Source of the DNA: Vibrio sp. Isolate32
GTDB lineage: Bacteria > Pseudomonadota > Gammaproteobacteria > Enterobacterales > Vibrionaceae
Reading direction: 5' to 3'
Length of the DNA stretch: 64,000 bases
Assembly: GCF_022397955.1 (NCBI RefSeq)
Contig: NZ_JAKEUQ010000002.1
Location: forward strand, 728-64,727
The notes under the pieces are model-generated. The model did no database searches and had not been told where the DNA came from. It worked only from the letters and a program-made list of their open reading frames with translations. Positions 45,209 to 61,045 of the stretch are shown piece after piece. The first letter of the stretch is position 1, and the number at the start of each line of letters is the position of its first letter. A program made the position numbers and the translations under genes.

Positions 45209-45325
45209 AAACCACTAGTTTGTGGTTAAAAATAAACAGATATCACTAAGGATTGTTTTTCTCGCAATACTTTTCCTGCGAGATACGGAAAGGATTCAAA
45301 CCGCCAGCATAGGCAGGTTTAGACC
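45209..45325 (+). promoter_or_regulatory. Structured leader upstream of the first gltB
   Basis: Three hairpins follow one another: AACCAC/GTGGTT (45210-45227), TCTCGCA/TGCGAGA (45260-45283) and AAACC-GCC/GGC-A-GGTTT (45298-45320). They end about 75 bases before the gltB start. I do not recognise a known riboswitch. They may form a regulatory leader RNA if the promoter lies upstream, or be operators. Confidence 0.35.
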
Positions 45326-45397
45326 CATAAATATAAAAGGACAAGGCTGACTTTATACAAATAAGTTGCGCCTAGATTTAACTGGAAGGATGTATCT

Positions 45398-48300
45398 ATG
45401 GTAGATCAAGAGCAGAACTCACAGGGTCTGTATACTCCTGAACTGGAGCATGACGCTTGTGGTATCGGTTTTGTTGCGCATCTAAAGAATCGCAAATCTC
45501 ATGATGTAGTAACTCAAGCACTCGATATGCTTGCACGTATGGAACACCGTGGCGGCCAAGGCTGCGATCCGTGCTCTGGTGATGGTGCAGGTATCCTGCT
45601 ACAGAAACCCCACGAATTCTTACTAGAAGAAGCCGTAAAGCTTGGAATTAAACTGCCATCTTTTGAAAAATATGGTGTTGGTGTTGTACTTTTCCCTAAA
45701 GATGAACACAAACGTGCACAGTGTCGTGACATTCTAGAACGCAATGCACAACGCCTGGAGTTAGAAGTGATCGGCTACCGTGAACTTCCTACTGACAATT
45801 CAATGATTGGTGCTGACCCACTAAGCACTGAACCTCAATTTGAACACGTATTTATCTCTGGCGGCCCAGGTATTACTCCAGAAGAGCTTGAGCGCAAACT
45901 GTACGTTCTACGTAACTACACCGTTCGCGTGTGCCTAGAAAGCGTTTCAAATATCGGTGATGACTTCTACATCAACTCTATGTCTTACAAGACATTGGTG
46001 TACAAAGGTCAGCTAACAACAGAACAAGTTCCTCAGTACTTCCTAGACCTACAAAACCCAACTATGGTGACGGCTCTAGCACTAGTACACTCTCGCTTCT
46101 CTACCAATACATTCCCACGTTGGCGTCTAGCTCAGCCTTTCCGTTACATCGCTCATAACGGCGAAATCAATACGGTTCGCGGCAACCTAAACTGGATGAA
46201 AGCGCGTGAAGCGATCCTAGAATCGGATCTATTCACACAAGCTGAAATCGACATGCTCCTGCCTATCTGTCAGGAAGGTAGCTCTGATTCATCCAACTTC
46301 GATATGGCATTGGAGCTTCTAGTTCTGTCCGGTCGTACTCTGCCACATGCACTGATGATGATGATCCCAGAAGCATGGCAAGAAAACAAAAACATGGACC
46401 CAACTCGTCGCGCGTTCTACCAGTACCACGCGAACGTAATGGAACCATGGGATGGCCCAGCTTCGGTATGTTTCACTGACGGTGTTCAAGTAGGTGCCAC
46501 TCTTGACCGTAACGGTCTGCGCCCTTCTCGCTACACAGTGACCAAAGACGATTTCCTAGTGATGGCGTCTGAATCAGGTGTTGTTGAAATCGCACCAGAA
46601 AACGTTGAATACCGTGGTCGTCTGCAACCAGGTCGTATCTTCGTTGCTGACCTTGAGCAAGGCCGCATCATTTCTGATGAAGAAGTGAAAGATGGCATCG
46701 CGAAATCTCAACCTTACGAGAAATGGGTTGAAGAGAATCTTCTGAGCCTGAAAAAGCTACCAGACGCGAGCAACGAGTTTAGCCAACCTTCTCCAGAGAA
46801 ACTTCTCCACAAACAACAATCGTTTGGTGTGAGCTCTGAAGAGGTGAACGAAATCATTCTACCTCTTGCGAAAACCGGCTATGAGCCACTTTCTGCAATG
46901 GGTGCTGACTGGCCGCTAGCGATTCTTTCTCACCAATCGCAGCACCTTTCAAACTACTTCAAGCAGCTGTTTGCACAGGTAACTAACCCACCGATCGACC
47001 CGATCCGTGAGCGTATGGTTATGTCTCTGAACACTTACCTAGGTAAAGATCAGAACCTACTTTCAGAAACACCTCAACATTGTCAAAAGGTAGAGCTTGA
47101 GTCTCCAGTACTGTCTAACTCTGAGTTAGAAAAGCTGCGTGCTATCGATAACGAGCACCTTCAAGCGAAGACGCTGGATATCGTATTCCAAGCAAATGGA
47201 GACCAAGGTAAGTTAGAGCGTGCACTAAAACGTATTTGCCAATACGCAGAAGATGCCGTGATTGATGGTTACTCTATCATCCTACTGACAGACCGTGCGG
47301 TTAACTCTAACCATGCTGCTATTCCAGCAATGCTGGCTGTTGGCGCAGTTCACCACCACCTAATCCGTAAAGGCCTACGTGCTAAGTGTGACATCGTTGT
47401 TGAAACGGGCGACGCTCGTGAGACACACCACTTTGCAACGCTAATCGGTTACGGTGCGAACGCAGTTAACCCATACCTAGTGATTGAAACAATTGTTGAA
47501 CTGCAACGTACGAAGAAACTAGATCCAAACGTACATCCACGTGAGTTATTCGATAACTACCGTAAAGGTGTTAACGGCGGTCTACTTAAAATCTTCTCTA
47601 AGATGGGGATTTCTACGCTGCAGTCTTACCACGGTGCACAAATCTTTGAAGCACTTGGTGTTAGCAAATCAGTGGTTGAAAAATACTTCACAGGTACGGT
47701 TTCTCGTATCCAAGGTCTAACGATCGACGATATCGCGCGAGAAGTACTGGTTCGTCACCGTGTTGGTTACCCAGCTCGTGAAATCCCAGCTCAGATCCTT
47801 GATGTTGGCGGTGTTTACCAGTGGAAACAACGTGGTGAGAAACACCTATTCAACCCTGAAACGATTTCTCTACTTCAAGAGTCGACGCGTAACAAAGATT
47901 ACGGTCAGTTCAAGAAGTACGCAAAAGCAGTCGATGACCAAGGCGACAACGCAGCAACGCTGCGCAGCCAGCTGGATTTCATCAAAAACCCTGCAGGCTC
48001 TATTCCTCTAGCAGAAGTAGAACCAATCGAGAACATCCTTAAGCGTTTCGCTACTGGCGCAATGAGCTTTGGTTCAATCTCGCACGAGGCTCACTCAACA
48101 CTCGCTGTTGCAATGAACCGTATTGGCGCGAAATCAAACTCAGGTGAAGGTGGTGAAGATCCTGTACGTTTCGAACGTAAAGAAAACGGCGACTGGGAAC
48201 GTTCAGCAATCAAACAGGTGGCTTCTGGTCGCTTTGGTGTAACGTCTTACTACCTATCTAATGCTGATGAGCTACAAATTAAGATGGCTCAAGGTGCTAA

Positions 48301-49945
48301 ACCGGGCGAAGGTGGTCAACTACCTGGTGATAAGGTTGATGACTGGATCGGCGCAACGCGTCACTCGACTCCGGGCGTAGGTCTTATCTCGCCACCACCA
48401 CACCACGATATCTATTCCATCGAAGATTTGGCTCAGCTGATCTACGATCTGAAAAACGCGAACCGTAACGGCCGTGTCAACGTGAAGCTGGTATCGGAAG
48501 CTGGCGTAGGTACGATTGCATCTGGTGTAGCGAAAGCGAAAGCTGACGTGGTACTTATCGCAGGTTTTGATGGTGGTACGGGTGCATCTCCGATGTCTTC
48601 TATCCGTCACACAGGTCTGCCTTGGGAACTGGGTCTAGCGGAAACGCACCAAACACTACTGAAAAACGGCCTACGTAACCGTATCGTTGTTCAGTCTGAT
48701 GGTCAGATGAAAACACCACGTGACCTTGCAGTAGCAACGTTACTTGGCGCTGAAGAATGGGGCGTAGCAACAGCAGCTCTAGTGGTTGAAGGCTGTATCA
48801 TGATGCGTAAGTGTCACAAGAATACATGTCCTGTTGGTATCGCAACACAGAACAAGACTCTGCGTGAACGTTTCGACGGCCGTGTAGAAGACGTAGTCAC
48901 TTTCTTCCAATACATGGCTGAAGGTCTGCGTGAAGTAATGGCTGAACTTGGCTTCCGCTCTATCGATGAGATGGTTGGTCAATCGCACAAACTTAAAGTT
49001 CGTGATGACATCGGTCACTGGAAGTACAAGAACCTAGACCTAACACCAGTACTGCACATTGAGCAGGCGCGTGAAGAAGATGGTATCTACAACCAGACAC
49101 AACAAAACCACAACCTAGAAGACGTTCTAGACCGCAAGTTGATTCAAGCGGCAATTCCAGCTCTTGAGAAAGGCGAAGCCGTGAATGCGAGCTTCCCTAT
49201 CATCAACACGGACCGCTCTGCGGGTACCATGCTGTCGAACGAAATCTCGAAGGTTTACAAGGACCAAGGTTTACCGCAGCCAATGAACGTTAAGTTCCAC
49301 GGTAGCGCTGGCCAATCTTTCGGTGCGTTCCTTGCGAAAGGCGTTAAGTTCGAAGTAGAAGGCGACGCGAACGATTACTGGGGTAAAGGTCTGTCTGGCG
49401 GTACTTTGGTACTGTACCCAGATGCGAAATCTTCTATCGTTGCTGAAGACAACATCGTGGTTGGTAACGTATGTTTCTACGGCGCGACCTCAGGTGAATC
49501 TTTCATTCGCGGTATGGCTGGTGAACGTTTCTGTGTTCGTAACTCTGGCGCGAAGGTTGTTGTTGAGGGCGTTGGTGACCACGGTTGTGAATACATGACT
49601 GGCGGTGTTGCGATTATCCTTGGCTCAACGGGTCGTAACTTTGCTGCTGGTATGAGTGGCGGTGTCGCTTATGTTTGGGATAAAGCGGGTGACTTCGAAA
49701 CCAAGCTTAACGCAGAACTTGTAGACCTAGATCCAATTGAACAAGAAGATAAAGATCTTCTACTAGATATGCTAACGAAGCATGTTGAATTCACAGGAAG
49801 TGAAGTTGCTCAGTCTTTCCTAGACAACTTTGAAGCAAGTGTTGCATCGCTAGTTAAAGTAATGCCACGCGACTACAAAGCAGTTCTTGAAAAGCGTAAA
49901 GCTGAAGCACAACAGGCACAAACGGAAGAAGTGGAGGCAGTATAA
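45398..49945 (+). CDS. gltB: Glutamate synthase (NADPH) large subunit, copy 1
   Basis: GOGAT transfers the amide of glutamine to 2-oxoglutarate. The 1515-residue protein has an amino-terminal glutaminase domain whose nucleophile, C21 in HDACGIGFVAHL, is exposed after removal of about 20 residues. An FMN-binding synthase domain follows with [13 protein letters not shown] and [15 protein letters not shown], a 3Fe-4S cluster site in CHKNTCPVGIATQ, and a carboxyl-terminal beta-helix rich in glycine (GNVCFYGATSGESFIRGMAGERF). AAGGA precedes the ATG. It overlaps gltD by one base. It differs clearly from the second copy at 51843, so it is not a recent duplicate. Confidence 0.97.
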   Translation: MVDQEQNSQGLYTPELEHDACGIGFVAHLKNRKSHDVVTQALDMLARMEHRGGQGCDPCSGDGAGILLQKPHEFLLEEAVKLGIKLPSFEKYGVGVVLFPKDEHKRAQCRDILERNAQRLELEVIGYRELPTDNSMIGADPLSTEPQFEHVFISGGPGITPEELERKLYVLRNYTVRVCLESVSNIGDDFYINSMSYKTLVYKGQLTTEQVPQYFLDLQNPTMVTALALVHSRFSTNTFPRWRLAQPFRYIAHNGEINTVRGNLNWMKAREAILESDLFTQAEIDMLLPICQEGSSDSSNFDMALELLVLSGRTLPHALMMMIPEAWQENKNMDPTRRAFYQYHANVMEPWDGPASVCFTDGVQVGATLDRNGLRPSRYTVTKDDFLVMASESGVVEIAPENVEYRGRLQPGRIFVADLEQGRIISDEEVKDGIAKSQPYEKWVEENLLSLKKLPDASNEFSQPSPEKLLHKQQSFGVSSEEVNEIILPLAKTGYEPLSAMGADWPLAILSHQSQHLSNYFKQLFAQVTNPPIDPIRERMVMSLNTYLGKDQNLLSETPQHCQKVELESPVLSNSELEKLRAIDNEHLQAKTLDIVFQANGDQGKLERALKRICQYAEDAVIDGYSIILLTDRAVNSNHAAIPAMLAVGAVHHHLIRKGLRAKCDIVVETGDARETHHFATLIGYGANAVNPYLVIETIVELQRTKKLDPNVHPRELFDNYRKGVNGGLLKIFSKMGISTLQSYHGAQIFEALGVSKSVVEKYFTGTVSRIQGLTIDDIAREVLVRHRVGYPAREIPAQILDVGGVYQWKQRGEKHLFNPETISLLQESTRNKDYGQFKKYAKAVDDQGDNAATLRSQLDFIKNPAGSIPLAEVEPIENILKRFATGAMSFGSISHEAHSTLAVAMNRIGAKSNSGEGGEDPVRFERKENGDWERSAIKQVASGRFGVTSYYLSNADELQIKMAQGAKPGEGGQLPGDKVDDWIGATRHSTPGVGLISPPPHHDIYSIEDLAQLIYDLKNANRNGRVNVKLVSEAGVGTIASGVAKAKADVVLIAGFDGGTGASPMSSIRHTGLPWELGLAETHQTLLKNGLRNRIVVQSDGQMKTPRDLAVATLLGAEEWGVATAALVVEGCIMMRKCHKNTCPVGIATQNKTLRERFDGRVEDVVTFFQYMAEGLREVMAELGFRSIDEMVGQSHKLKVRDDIGHWKYKNLDLTPVLHIEQAREEDGIYNQTQQNHNLEDVLDRKLIQAAIPALEKGEAVNASFPIINTDRSAGTMLSNEISKVYKDQGLPQPMNVKFHGSAGQSFGAFLAKGVKFEVEGDANDYWGKGLSGGTLVLYPDAKSSIVAEDNIVVGNVCFYGATSGESFIRGMAGERFCVRNSGAKVVVEGVGDHGCEYMTGGVAIILGSTGRNFAAGMSGGVAYVWDKAGDFETKLNAELVDLDPIEQEDKDLLLDMLTKHVEFTGSEVAQSFLDNFEASVASLVKVMPRDYKAVLEKRKAEAQQAQTEEVEAV

Positions 49946-51414
49946 TGGGTAAGCCTACTGGATTTTTAGAACACGGTCGTGAGCTTCCAAAGAAGCTCGA
50001 CCCGTCAGTTCGAATTGAAGACAACAAAGAGTTTGTACTTAACGAAGAGTTTGGTGACAAGATCAATACTCAGGCCTCTCGTTGTATGGACTGTGGCGTA
50101 CCTTTCTGTCACAGCGGTTGTCCGATTGGTAACATCATCCCAGAATTCAATGACGCAGTTTACCGTGACAGCTGGGAAGAGGCTTGGAACATCCTAAGCT
50201 CAACCAATAACTTCCCTGAATTTACAGGTCGTGTGTGCCCTTCTCCTTGTGAGAGTGCTTGTGTACTAGGTATCAACCAAGACCCAATCACCATCTGTAA
50301 TATCGAGAAAACGATTGTAGAAACTGCGTACCGTGAAGGGTACGCAAAACCTAAAACACCTCGTTCTCGCACAGGCAAAACAGTCGCAGTTATCGGTTCA
50401 GGTCCTGCTGGCCTAGCCGCTGCTGAGCAACTGAACAGTGCAGGTCACTCAGTGACTGTATTTGAACGTGACGAGAAAGTTGGCGGCCTACTGCGTTTCG
50501 GTATCCCAGATTTCAAACTGGGTATGGACGTGATCGATCGTAAGATCAACCTAATGGCTGAAGCGGGCGTTGAGTTTAAAGTGAACCAACACATCGGTGT
50601 TGATGTTAACGCTCAGCAACTACGTCAAGAGTTTGATGTAGTCCTGCTAACAGGTGGTTCTACGGTTCCTCGTGACCTACCAATTCCAGGTCGTGAGCTA
50701 AAAGGCGTTCATTTTGCCATGGAATTCCTTGGTCAAAACAACCGCCGAGCTAACCACCTAGATCTTAAAACAGAAGAGATTCACGCTAAAGATAAGCACG
50801 TTGTGGTTATCGGTGGTGGTGATACTGGCTCTGACTGTGTGGGTACATCAAACCGTCACAAAGCAGCGAGCATTACTCAGGTTGAGATCATGCCGATCCC
50901 ACCAGAGAAGCGCCCAGCAAACATGCCATGGCCTCAATACCCAATGATAATGAAAACCACCACTTCACACGAAGAAGGTTGTGAACGTCACTGGAACATC
51001 TTAACCAAAGAGTTCATCGGTAACGAGCAAGGTCAAGTGACGGGTCTACGTATTGCTGACATCGTTTGGCAAGATGCGAAACCAGGCGAGCGCCCAAGCT
51101 TTGATGAAGTGGCGAACACAGAACGTGTTATCCCTTGTGACATGGCATTCCTAGCAATGGGCTTCTTACACCCAGAGCCAACTGGTGTGCTTGCTCAACT
51201 AGACATTAGACTGGACGAGCGTGGTAACGTCGCTTCTGAAGGTTTTGCAACGAACCAGAAAGGCGTTTTCGCTGCTGGTGATATGCGTACAGGCCAATCT
51301 CTAGTGGTACGTTGTATTAATGAAGGTCGTGAGTGTGCAATTGCCATTGATGACTTCTTAATGGGTAACTCAAACTTAGAAGCGAAAGCTGATTCACTCA
51401 TGCTTTCCGCATAA
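49945..51414 (+). CDS. gltD: Glutamate synthase small subunit, copy 1
   Basis: The small subunit feeds electrons from NADPH through FAD and iron-sulfur clusters to GltB. The 489-residue protein has cysteine clusters CMDCGVPFCHSGCP near residue 47 and CPSPCESACV near residue 94, an FAD site [17 protein letters not shown] near 147, and an NAD(P)H site VVVIGGGDTGSDC near 289. The start codon shares one base with the gltB stop (TAATG), so translation is coupled. Two hairpins follow, the second a terminator. Confidence 0.96.
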   Translation: MGKPTGFLEHGRELPKKLDPSVRIEDNKEFVLNEEFGDKINTQASRCMDCGVPFCHSGCPIGNIIPEFNDAVYRDSWEEAWNILSSTNNFPEFTGRVCPSPCESACVLGINQDPITICNIEKTIVETAYREGYAKPKTPRSRTGKTVAVIGSGPAGLAAAEQLNSAGHSVTVFERDEKVGGLLRFGIPDFKLGMDVIDRKINLMAEAGVEFKVNQHIGVDVNAQQLRQEFDVVLLTGGSTVPRDLPIPGRELKGVHFAMEFLGQNNRRANHLDLKTEEIHAKDKHVVVIGGGDTGSDCVGTSNRHKAASITQVEIMPIPPEKRPANMPWPQYPMIMKTTTSHEEGCERHWNILTKEFIGNEQGQVTGLRIADIVWQDAKPGERPSFDEVANTERVIPCDMAFLAMGFLHPEPTGVLAQLDIRLDERGNVASEGFATNQKGVFAAGDMRTGQSLVVRCINEGRECAIAIDDFLMGNSNLEAKADSLMLSA

Positions 51415-51422
51415 TATTTCTC

Positions 51423-51512
51423 GGGCTAACGTCAATAACGTTAGCCTAGAGGAAAAGCAACACCCTTCCTAACTTTTATATTTGGCTAGCACTCGATGCT
51501 AGCCTTTTTTCT
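51423..51512 (+). terminator. Two hairpins after gltD copy 1, the second a terminator
   Basis: GGCTAACGT/ACGTTAGCC (51423-51445) has no T-run. GGCTAGCA, loop CTCGA, TGCTAGCC followed by TTTTTT (51484-51510) is a proper terminator. The first may protect the mRNA end or mark an earlier stop. Confidence 0.85.
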
Positions 51513-51842
51513 ATATGCTTTCTGGCGCTTCCAAAATCACCCTGTTGTATATGTTAAATCTCATTAACATCCACCTTGTATATCTCATTGATATCCATCG
51601 ACTATTTTAGATTATTAAGTGGTTAATCGCGTTTGTGCATGATAATTAACCATGAACTTGACCTTAAACACAATTAGCTATACGTTGTAAAGCTGATGAA
51701 AATAAAACCAATCGTTTTTGTTAACACAACCAATAACGTTTTAACTGGCTAAAGCAAACTATCAGTTTAAAAAAAACAACAAGTACATGAATAGTTAGTC
51801 ATTTACTGTCTGGATGACAGAGAAGCAAAAGGGAGAATTGCA

Positions 51843-57735
<5,893 letters not shown>

Positions 57736-57773
57736 TGGGTATAAGGTTTCCTTTATTACTCAGTTCGTTACCA

Positions 57774-57806
57774 TAAAAAAGGGATCCAATTATGGATCCT
57801 TTTTTG
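57774..57806 (+). terminator. Terminator of the second gltBD operon
   Basis: AAAAAAGGGATCC, loop AATTAT, GGATCCTTTTTT is a strong symmetrical stem 40 bases after the gltD stop. Confidence 0.92.
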
Positions 57807-57900
57807 AATTAGATACGTTTATCACAAGCAAAACAAAAATACGTAGAACAATCGCAAAAGAACCAATATCGAGAACCATAATAACGCCATAGGAAATACT

Positions 57901-58329
57901 ATGAAAAAAGCCGCTCTCCTCTCGCTATCACTTTTAACATTAACCGCTTGCAGCCAAGGAATTACGGACATGAAAGACAGAACTTCATCACCTTGTGGAG
58001 ACAAACCAAACTGCGTATCAACACAAGATGACCGTGAACAACATGCTTTGGCTGCATACGAGCTATCCGATACAGCAAGCCTTGATGCCATTGAGCAAGT
58101 AGCTCTGACTTTGCCGGGCGCGAAAACGGCCAACAAAACAGATAATTACCTACGTCTTGAGTGCACATCACGCATCATGCGCTTTGTCGATGACCTTGAG
58201 TTAAAAGTCGATGGAAACAAGCTCATCGTTCGTTCAGAATCCCGCACTGGCTACTCTGACTTTGGTGTGAACCGTAAACGAGCAGAACAACTTCGTGCTA
58301 GCTTGCAAAATGAAGGTCTAATCAAATAG
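57901..58329 (+). CDS. DUF1499 family lipoprotein
   Basis: The 142-residue protein begins with a lipoprotein signal, MKKAALLSLSLLTLTAC, with the lipobox LTAC and serine at +2, predicting the outer membrane. The body has CGDKPNCVSTQ, SRIMRFVDDLELKVDGN and SESRTGYSDFGVNRKRAEQL; the last is the DUF1499 hallmark. The family's role is unknown. AGGAAATACT before the ATG is an adequate ribosome binding site. It stands between the gltBD terminator and mtnN. Confidence 0.87.
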   Translation: MKKAALLSLSLLTLTACSQGITDMKDRTSSPCGDKPNCVSTQDDREQHALAAYELSDTASLDAIEQVALTLPGAKTANKTDNYLRLECTSRIMRFVDDLELKVDGNKLIVRSESRTGYSDFGVNRKRAEQLRASLQNEGLIK

Positions 58330-58455
58330 ACAAAGAATACTGGAGTAAATCCACACTATTCGGATGAGAAGTGCTTCTGGGCAGTCGCTCGACGCTTCTT
58401 ATCCATGCTACAATTTCGCTCTACTGTTTAAATATTTTTAATTAAGAGACTACAC

Positions 58456-59151
58456 ATGAAAATCGGCATCATTGGCGCAATGGAGCAAGAAGTTGCGATC
58501 CTAAAATCAGCTATTTCAGACATTACTGAAGTTAATAAAGGCGGTTGTACCTTTTTCTCTGGTCAGCTAAATGGTGTGGACGTTGTTTTGCTTCAATCAG
58601 GCATTGGTAAAGTAGCAGCAGCTGTTGGTACTTCTATCCTATTAAGCGAATACCAACCTGACGTCGTTCTAAACACTGGCTCTGCTGGCGGTTTTGATTC
58701 AACACTGAACCTAGGCGATGTGGTTATCTCTACAGAAGTACGTCACCACGATGCAGACGTAACAGCTTTCGGTTATGAAATCGGTCAAATGGCAGGTCAA
58801 CCAGCTGCATTCAAAGCAGACGAGAACCTAATGAAAGTAGCGGAGCAAGCGCTAACTCAAATGGAAGACAAGCACGCGGTTCGTGGCCTGATCTGTACTG
58901 GCGACGCGTTTGTTTGCACTGCAGAACGCCAAGAGTTCATCCGTAAGCACTTCCCATCAGTAGTAGCTGTAGAAATGGAAGCTTCTGCAATTGCTCAAGC
59001 TTGTCACCAGTTCCAGGTACCATTTGTGGTTGTTCGTGCAATCTCTGATGTCGCAGACAAAGAATCACCAATGAGCTTTGAAGAGTTCCTGCCACTAGCA
59101 GCACAAAGCTCTTCTGAAATGGTTATCAAAATGGTTGCCCTACTAAAGTAA
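58456..59151 (+). CDS. mtnN: 5'-methylthioadenosine/S-adenosylhomocysteine nucleosidase MtnN (Pfs)
   Basis: MtnN splits adenine from S-adenosylhomocysteine, methylthioadenosine and 5'-deoxyadenosine; its product feeds LuxS and so autoinducer-2 synthesis. The 231-residue protein starts [16 protein letters not shown], with the general-acid glutamate of AMEQE at residue 12. [12 protein letters not shown] and [14 protein letters not shown] hold the ribose-binding glutamate and catalytic aspartate. It is followed after ten bases by the CbiB gene and then btuF, an order I recall from other vibrios. Confidence 0.97.
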   Translation: MKIGIIGAMEQEVAILKSAISDITEVNKGGCTFFSGQLNGVDVVLLQSGIGKVAAAVGTSILLSEYQPDVVLNTGSAGGFDSTLNLGDVVISTEVRHHDADVTAFGYEIGQMAGQPAAFKADENLMKVAEQALTQMEDKHAVRGLICTGDAFVCTAERQEFIRKHFPSVVAVEMEASAIAQACHQFQVPFVVVRAISDVADKESPMSFEEFLPLAAQSSSEMVIKMVALLK

Positions 59152-59161
59152 GCGACTAAGC

Positions 59162-60115
59162 ATGCAAACACTGTTTGATCAGGTATTTGCAAATGGCGTG
59201 CTCCTTGTAATGTGGGGAGCACTGCTTTTTCATTTGATTCTACCTATCCCTCATGCCGCGCACCCCACGACCTTATGGCATAAGTTTGCTGAACTATTAG
59301 CAACTAAGGTCAACAACAATCAAAGTGACTCCCAAAGCCTAATCTCTGGCACCTTAGCCTTGGGGGTAATGGTACTTCCAACTCTGATTATTCTCTTGGC
59401 TCTGCAACCTCTGGTTTGGCAGACTCAACTGTTCCAACTGGCTTTGTTACTGCTCGCTATTGATTGGCGTAACAATGAAAAGCTAGCGAACCAACTCATC
59501 AAAGCACTTAGCCGAGAAGATAAAGCCACCGCTCGCCAGTTGCTGGCTCCAATTGTCAATCGTCAGACTGAATCACTTTCATCACTTGGCCTCGGCAAAG
59601 CTGGAGCTGAAACCATCATTATGGGCTACGGTCGCAATGTGGTTTGTGTCCTGTTTTGGTATGCCATCGGAGGCGGAATTGCGGCGTTGATGTATCGCCT
59701 GATTGTCGAATTAGCTCGAGCTTGGTCACCAAGCCGCAAGCAGTTCTCTCCTTTCGGTTCAACAGCAATCAAGATTGTCGCTATCCTCGAATTTATACCC
59801 ATGCGTTTATTTTCCTTAATGATCGTATGCGGTGATAAAGCCTCTCACACATTTAATATGATGCTTGCTCAAAGTCGCTCTTGGCCTCTGCCAGGCCCTG
59901 CGTGGTTGATTACAGCTGTGGGTAACAAGCTTGAGCTATCACTCGGTGGCCCGGCTATTTACAACGACACCAAAGCCATTCGCGCAAAATTAGGCGGCAG
60001 AATCGCACCATCCGCACTGCACTTATCGCAGGTACAAAAGCTGCTATTTGGACGCATCGCTATCTGGATATTCTTACAAAGCCTATCCCTACTCATTATT
60101 CACCAAGGGATTTAA
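59162..60115 (+). CDS. cbiB: Cobalamin biosynthesis protein CobD/CbiB family
   Basis: CbiB joins aminopropanol (or its phosphate) to adenosylcobyric acid in cobalamin synthesis, in the inner membrane. The 317-residue protein has four to five hydrophobic segments and the conserved HLSQVQKLLFGR and RSWPLPGPAWLITA. It is more divergent than enterobacterial CbiB, so its exact step is uncertain: Vibrio lacks the full pathway and may use it in salvage, or as an AmpE-like protein. It is ten bases after mtnN and one base before btuF, so all three are probably cotranscribed. Confidence 0.8.
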   Translation: MQTLFDQVFANGVLLVMWGALLFHLILPIPHAAHPTTLWHKFAELLATKVNNNQSDSQSLISGTLALGVMVLPTLIILLALQPLVWQTQLFQLALLLLAIDWRNNEKLANQLIKALSREDKATARQLLAPIVNRQTESLSSLGLGKAGAETIIMGYGRNVVCVLFWYAIGGGIAALMYRLIVELARAWSPSRKQFSPFGSTAIKIVAILEFIPMRLFSLMIVCGDKASHTFNMMLAQSRSWPLPGPAWLITAVGNKLELSLGGPAIYNDTKAIRAKLGGRIAPSALHLSQVQKLLFGRIAIWIFLQSLSLLIIHQGI

Positions 60116-60116
60116 A

Positions 60117-60971
60117 GTGAAACCCTCTCAACTTGTTACATCATGTGCAGCTTTCGCAGTCAGCTTTAGCTTATGGATACCAAGCACGCTTGCGACCGAA
60201 GTCGCCACAGCAAAACGTGTGGTCAGCCTTGCCCCTCACGCCACAGAACTCGCATACAGTGCGGGTTTAGGCGATAACTTAGTTGCCGTAAGTGAACGAA
60301 GTGATTATCCACCACAAGCCGATAAGCTAGAGAAAGTAGCAAACTATCAAGGCATCAAGGTTGAGAAAATCATCGCGCTACAGCCTGATCTTATCCTTGC
60401 TTGGCCAGCGGGCAACCCACCGAGAGAACTGGCGAAACTGGAGCAGTTTGGTTTTAACATTTATTACTCGAAAACCAAAAGCCTAGACAGCATAGCGACC
60501 AATATTGAACAACTTAGCCAATACGCCAGCAATCCGAGTATCGGTGATAATAATGCTAAGCAGTACAAAGAACAGCTCAACGCACTAAGACTTAAATATA
60601 AAGATGCGGAGCCTGTCAGCTACTTCTACCAGCTGGGTGAAAAACCGATTATTACCGTTGCACAAGGACGCTGGCCAAGTGAAGTGTTTGAGTTTTGTGG
60701 CGGCCGAAATATTTTTGAAGACAGCGCTTCACCCTACCCACAAGTCGGTATTGAGCAAGTCGTGCTGAACAAACCGCAGGTGATTTTCACTTCTCAGCAC
60801 GCTATTGAGAATGGGACCATGTGGCAATCGTGGGAAGAAGAGATCCCAGCCGTCGCTAAAAATCAGATATGGTCACTCAACTCCGATTGGATTAATCGCC
60901 CAACAACCCGAACTTTGCAAGCTATCCAACAAGTGTGCGATTACTTCGATAGAGTCAGAGAAAATCACTAA
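60117..60971 (+). CDS. btuF: Periplasmic vitamin B12-binding protein BtuF
   Basis: BtuF delivers cobalamin to the BtuCD importer. The start is GTG (MKPSQLVTSCAAFAVSF) with GGGA at eight bases, giving 284 residues; the frame extends back into cbiB, but that is unlikely as a start. The signal peptide runs to about STLATEVATA. The mature protein has RVVSLAPHATELAYSAGLGDNLV, AVSERSDYP and LQPDLILAWPAGNP, typical of class III binding proteins for cobalamin. Together with cbiB it points to B12 uptake and salvage. No B12 riboswitch is evident before mtnN. Confidence 0.93.
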   Translation: MKPSQLVTSCAAFAVSFSLWIPSTLATEVATAKRVVSLAPHATELAYSAGLGDNLVAVSERSDYPPQADKLEKVANYQGIKVEKIIALQPDLILAWPAGNPPRELAKLEQFGFNIYYSKTKSLDSIATNIEQLSQYASNPSIGDNNAKQYKEQLNALRLKYKDAEPVSYFYQLGEKPIITVAQGRWPSEVFEFCGGRNIFEDSASPYPQVGIEQVVLNKPQVIFTSQHAIENGTMWQSWEEEIPAVAKNQIWSLNSDWINRPTTRTLQAIQQVCDYFDRVRENH

Positions 60972-61045
60972 CTTTTTAGTCTGTTTTTTCGTACAATTCA
61001 CCACCGACCTGTCCCTACAATTTTAACAATAAGAGCACCAGTATC

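Noticed and set aside
45285..45325. tRNA-like sequence (GGATTCAAACC resembles a T-arm)
   Set aside because: No acceptor or anticodon arm can be built around it, so only hairpins were kept.
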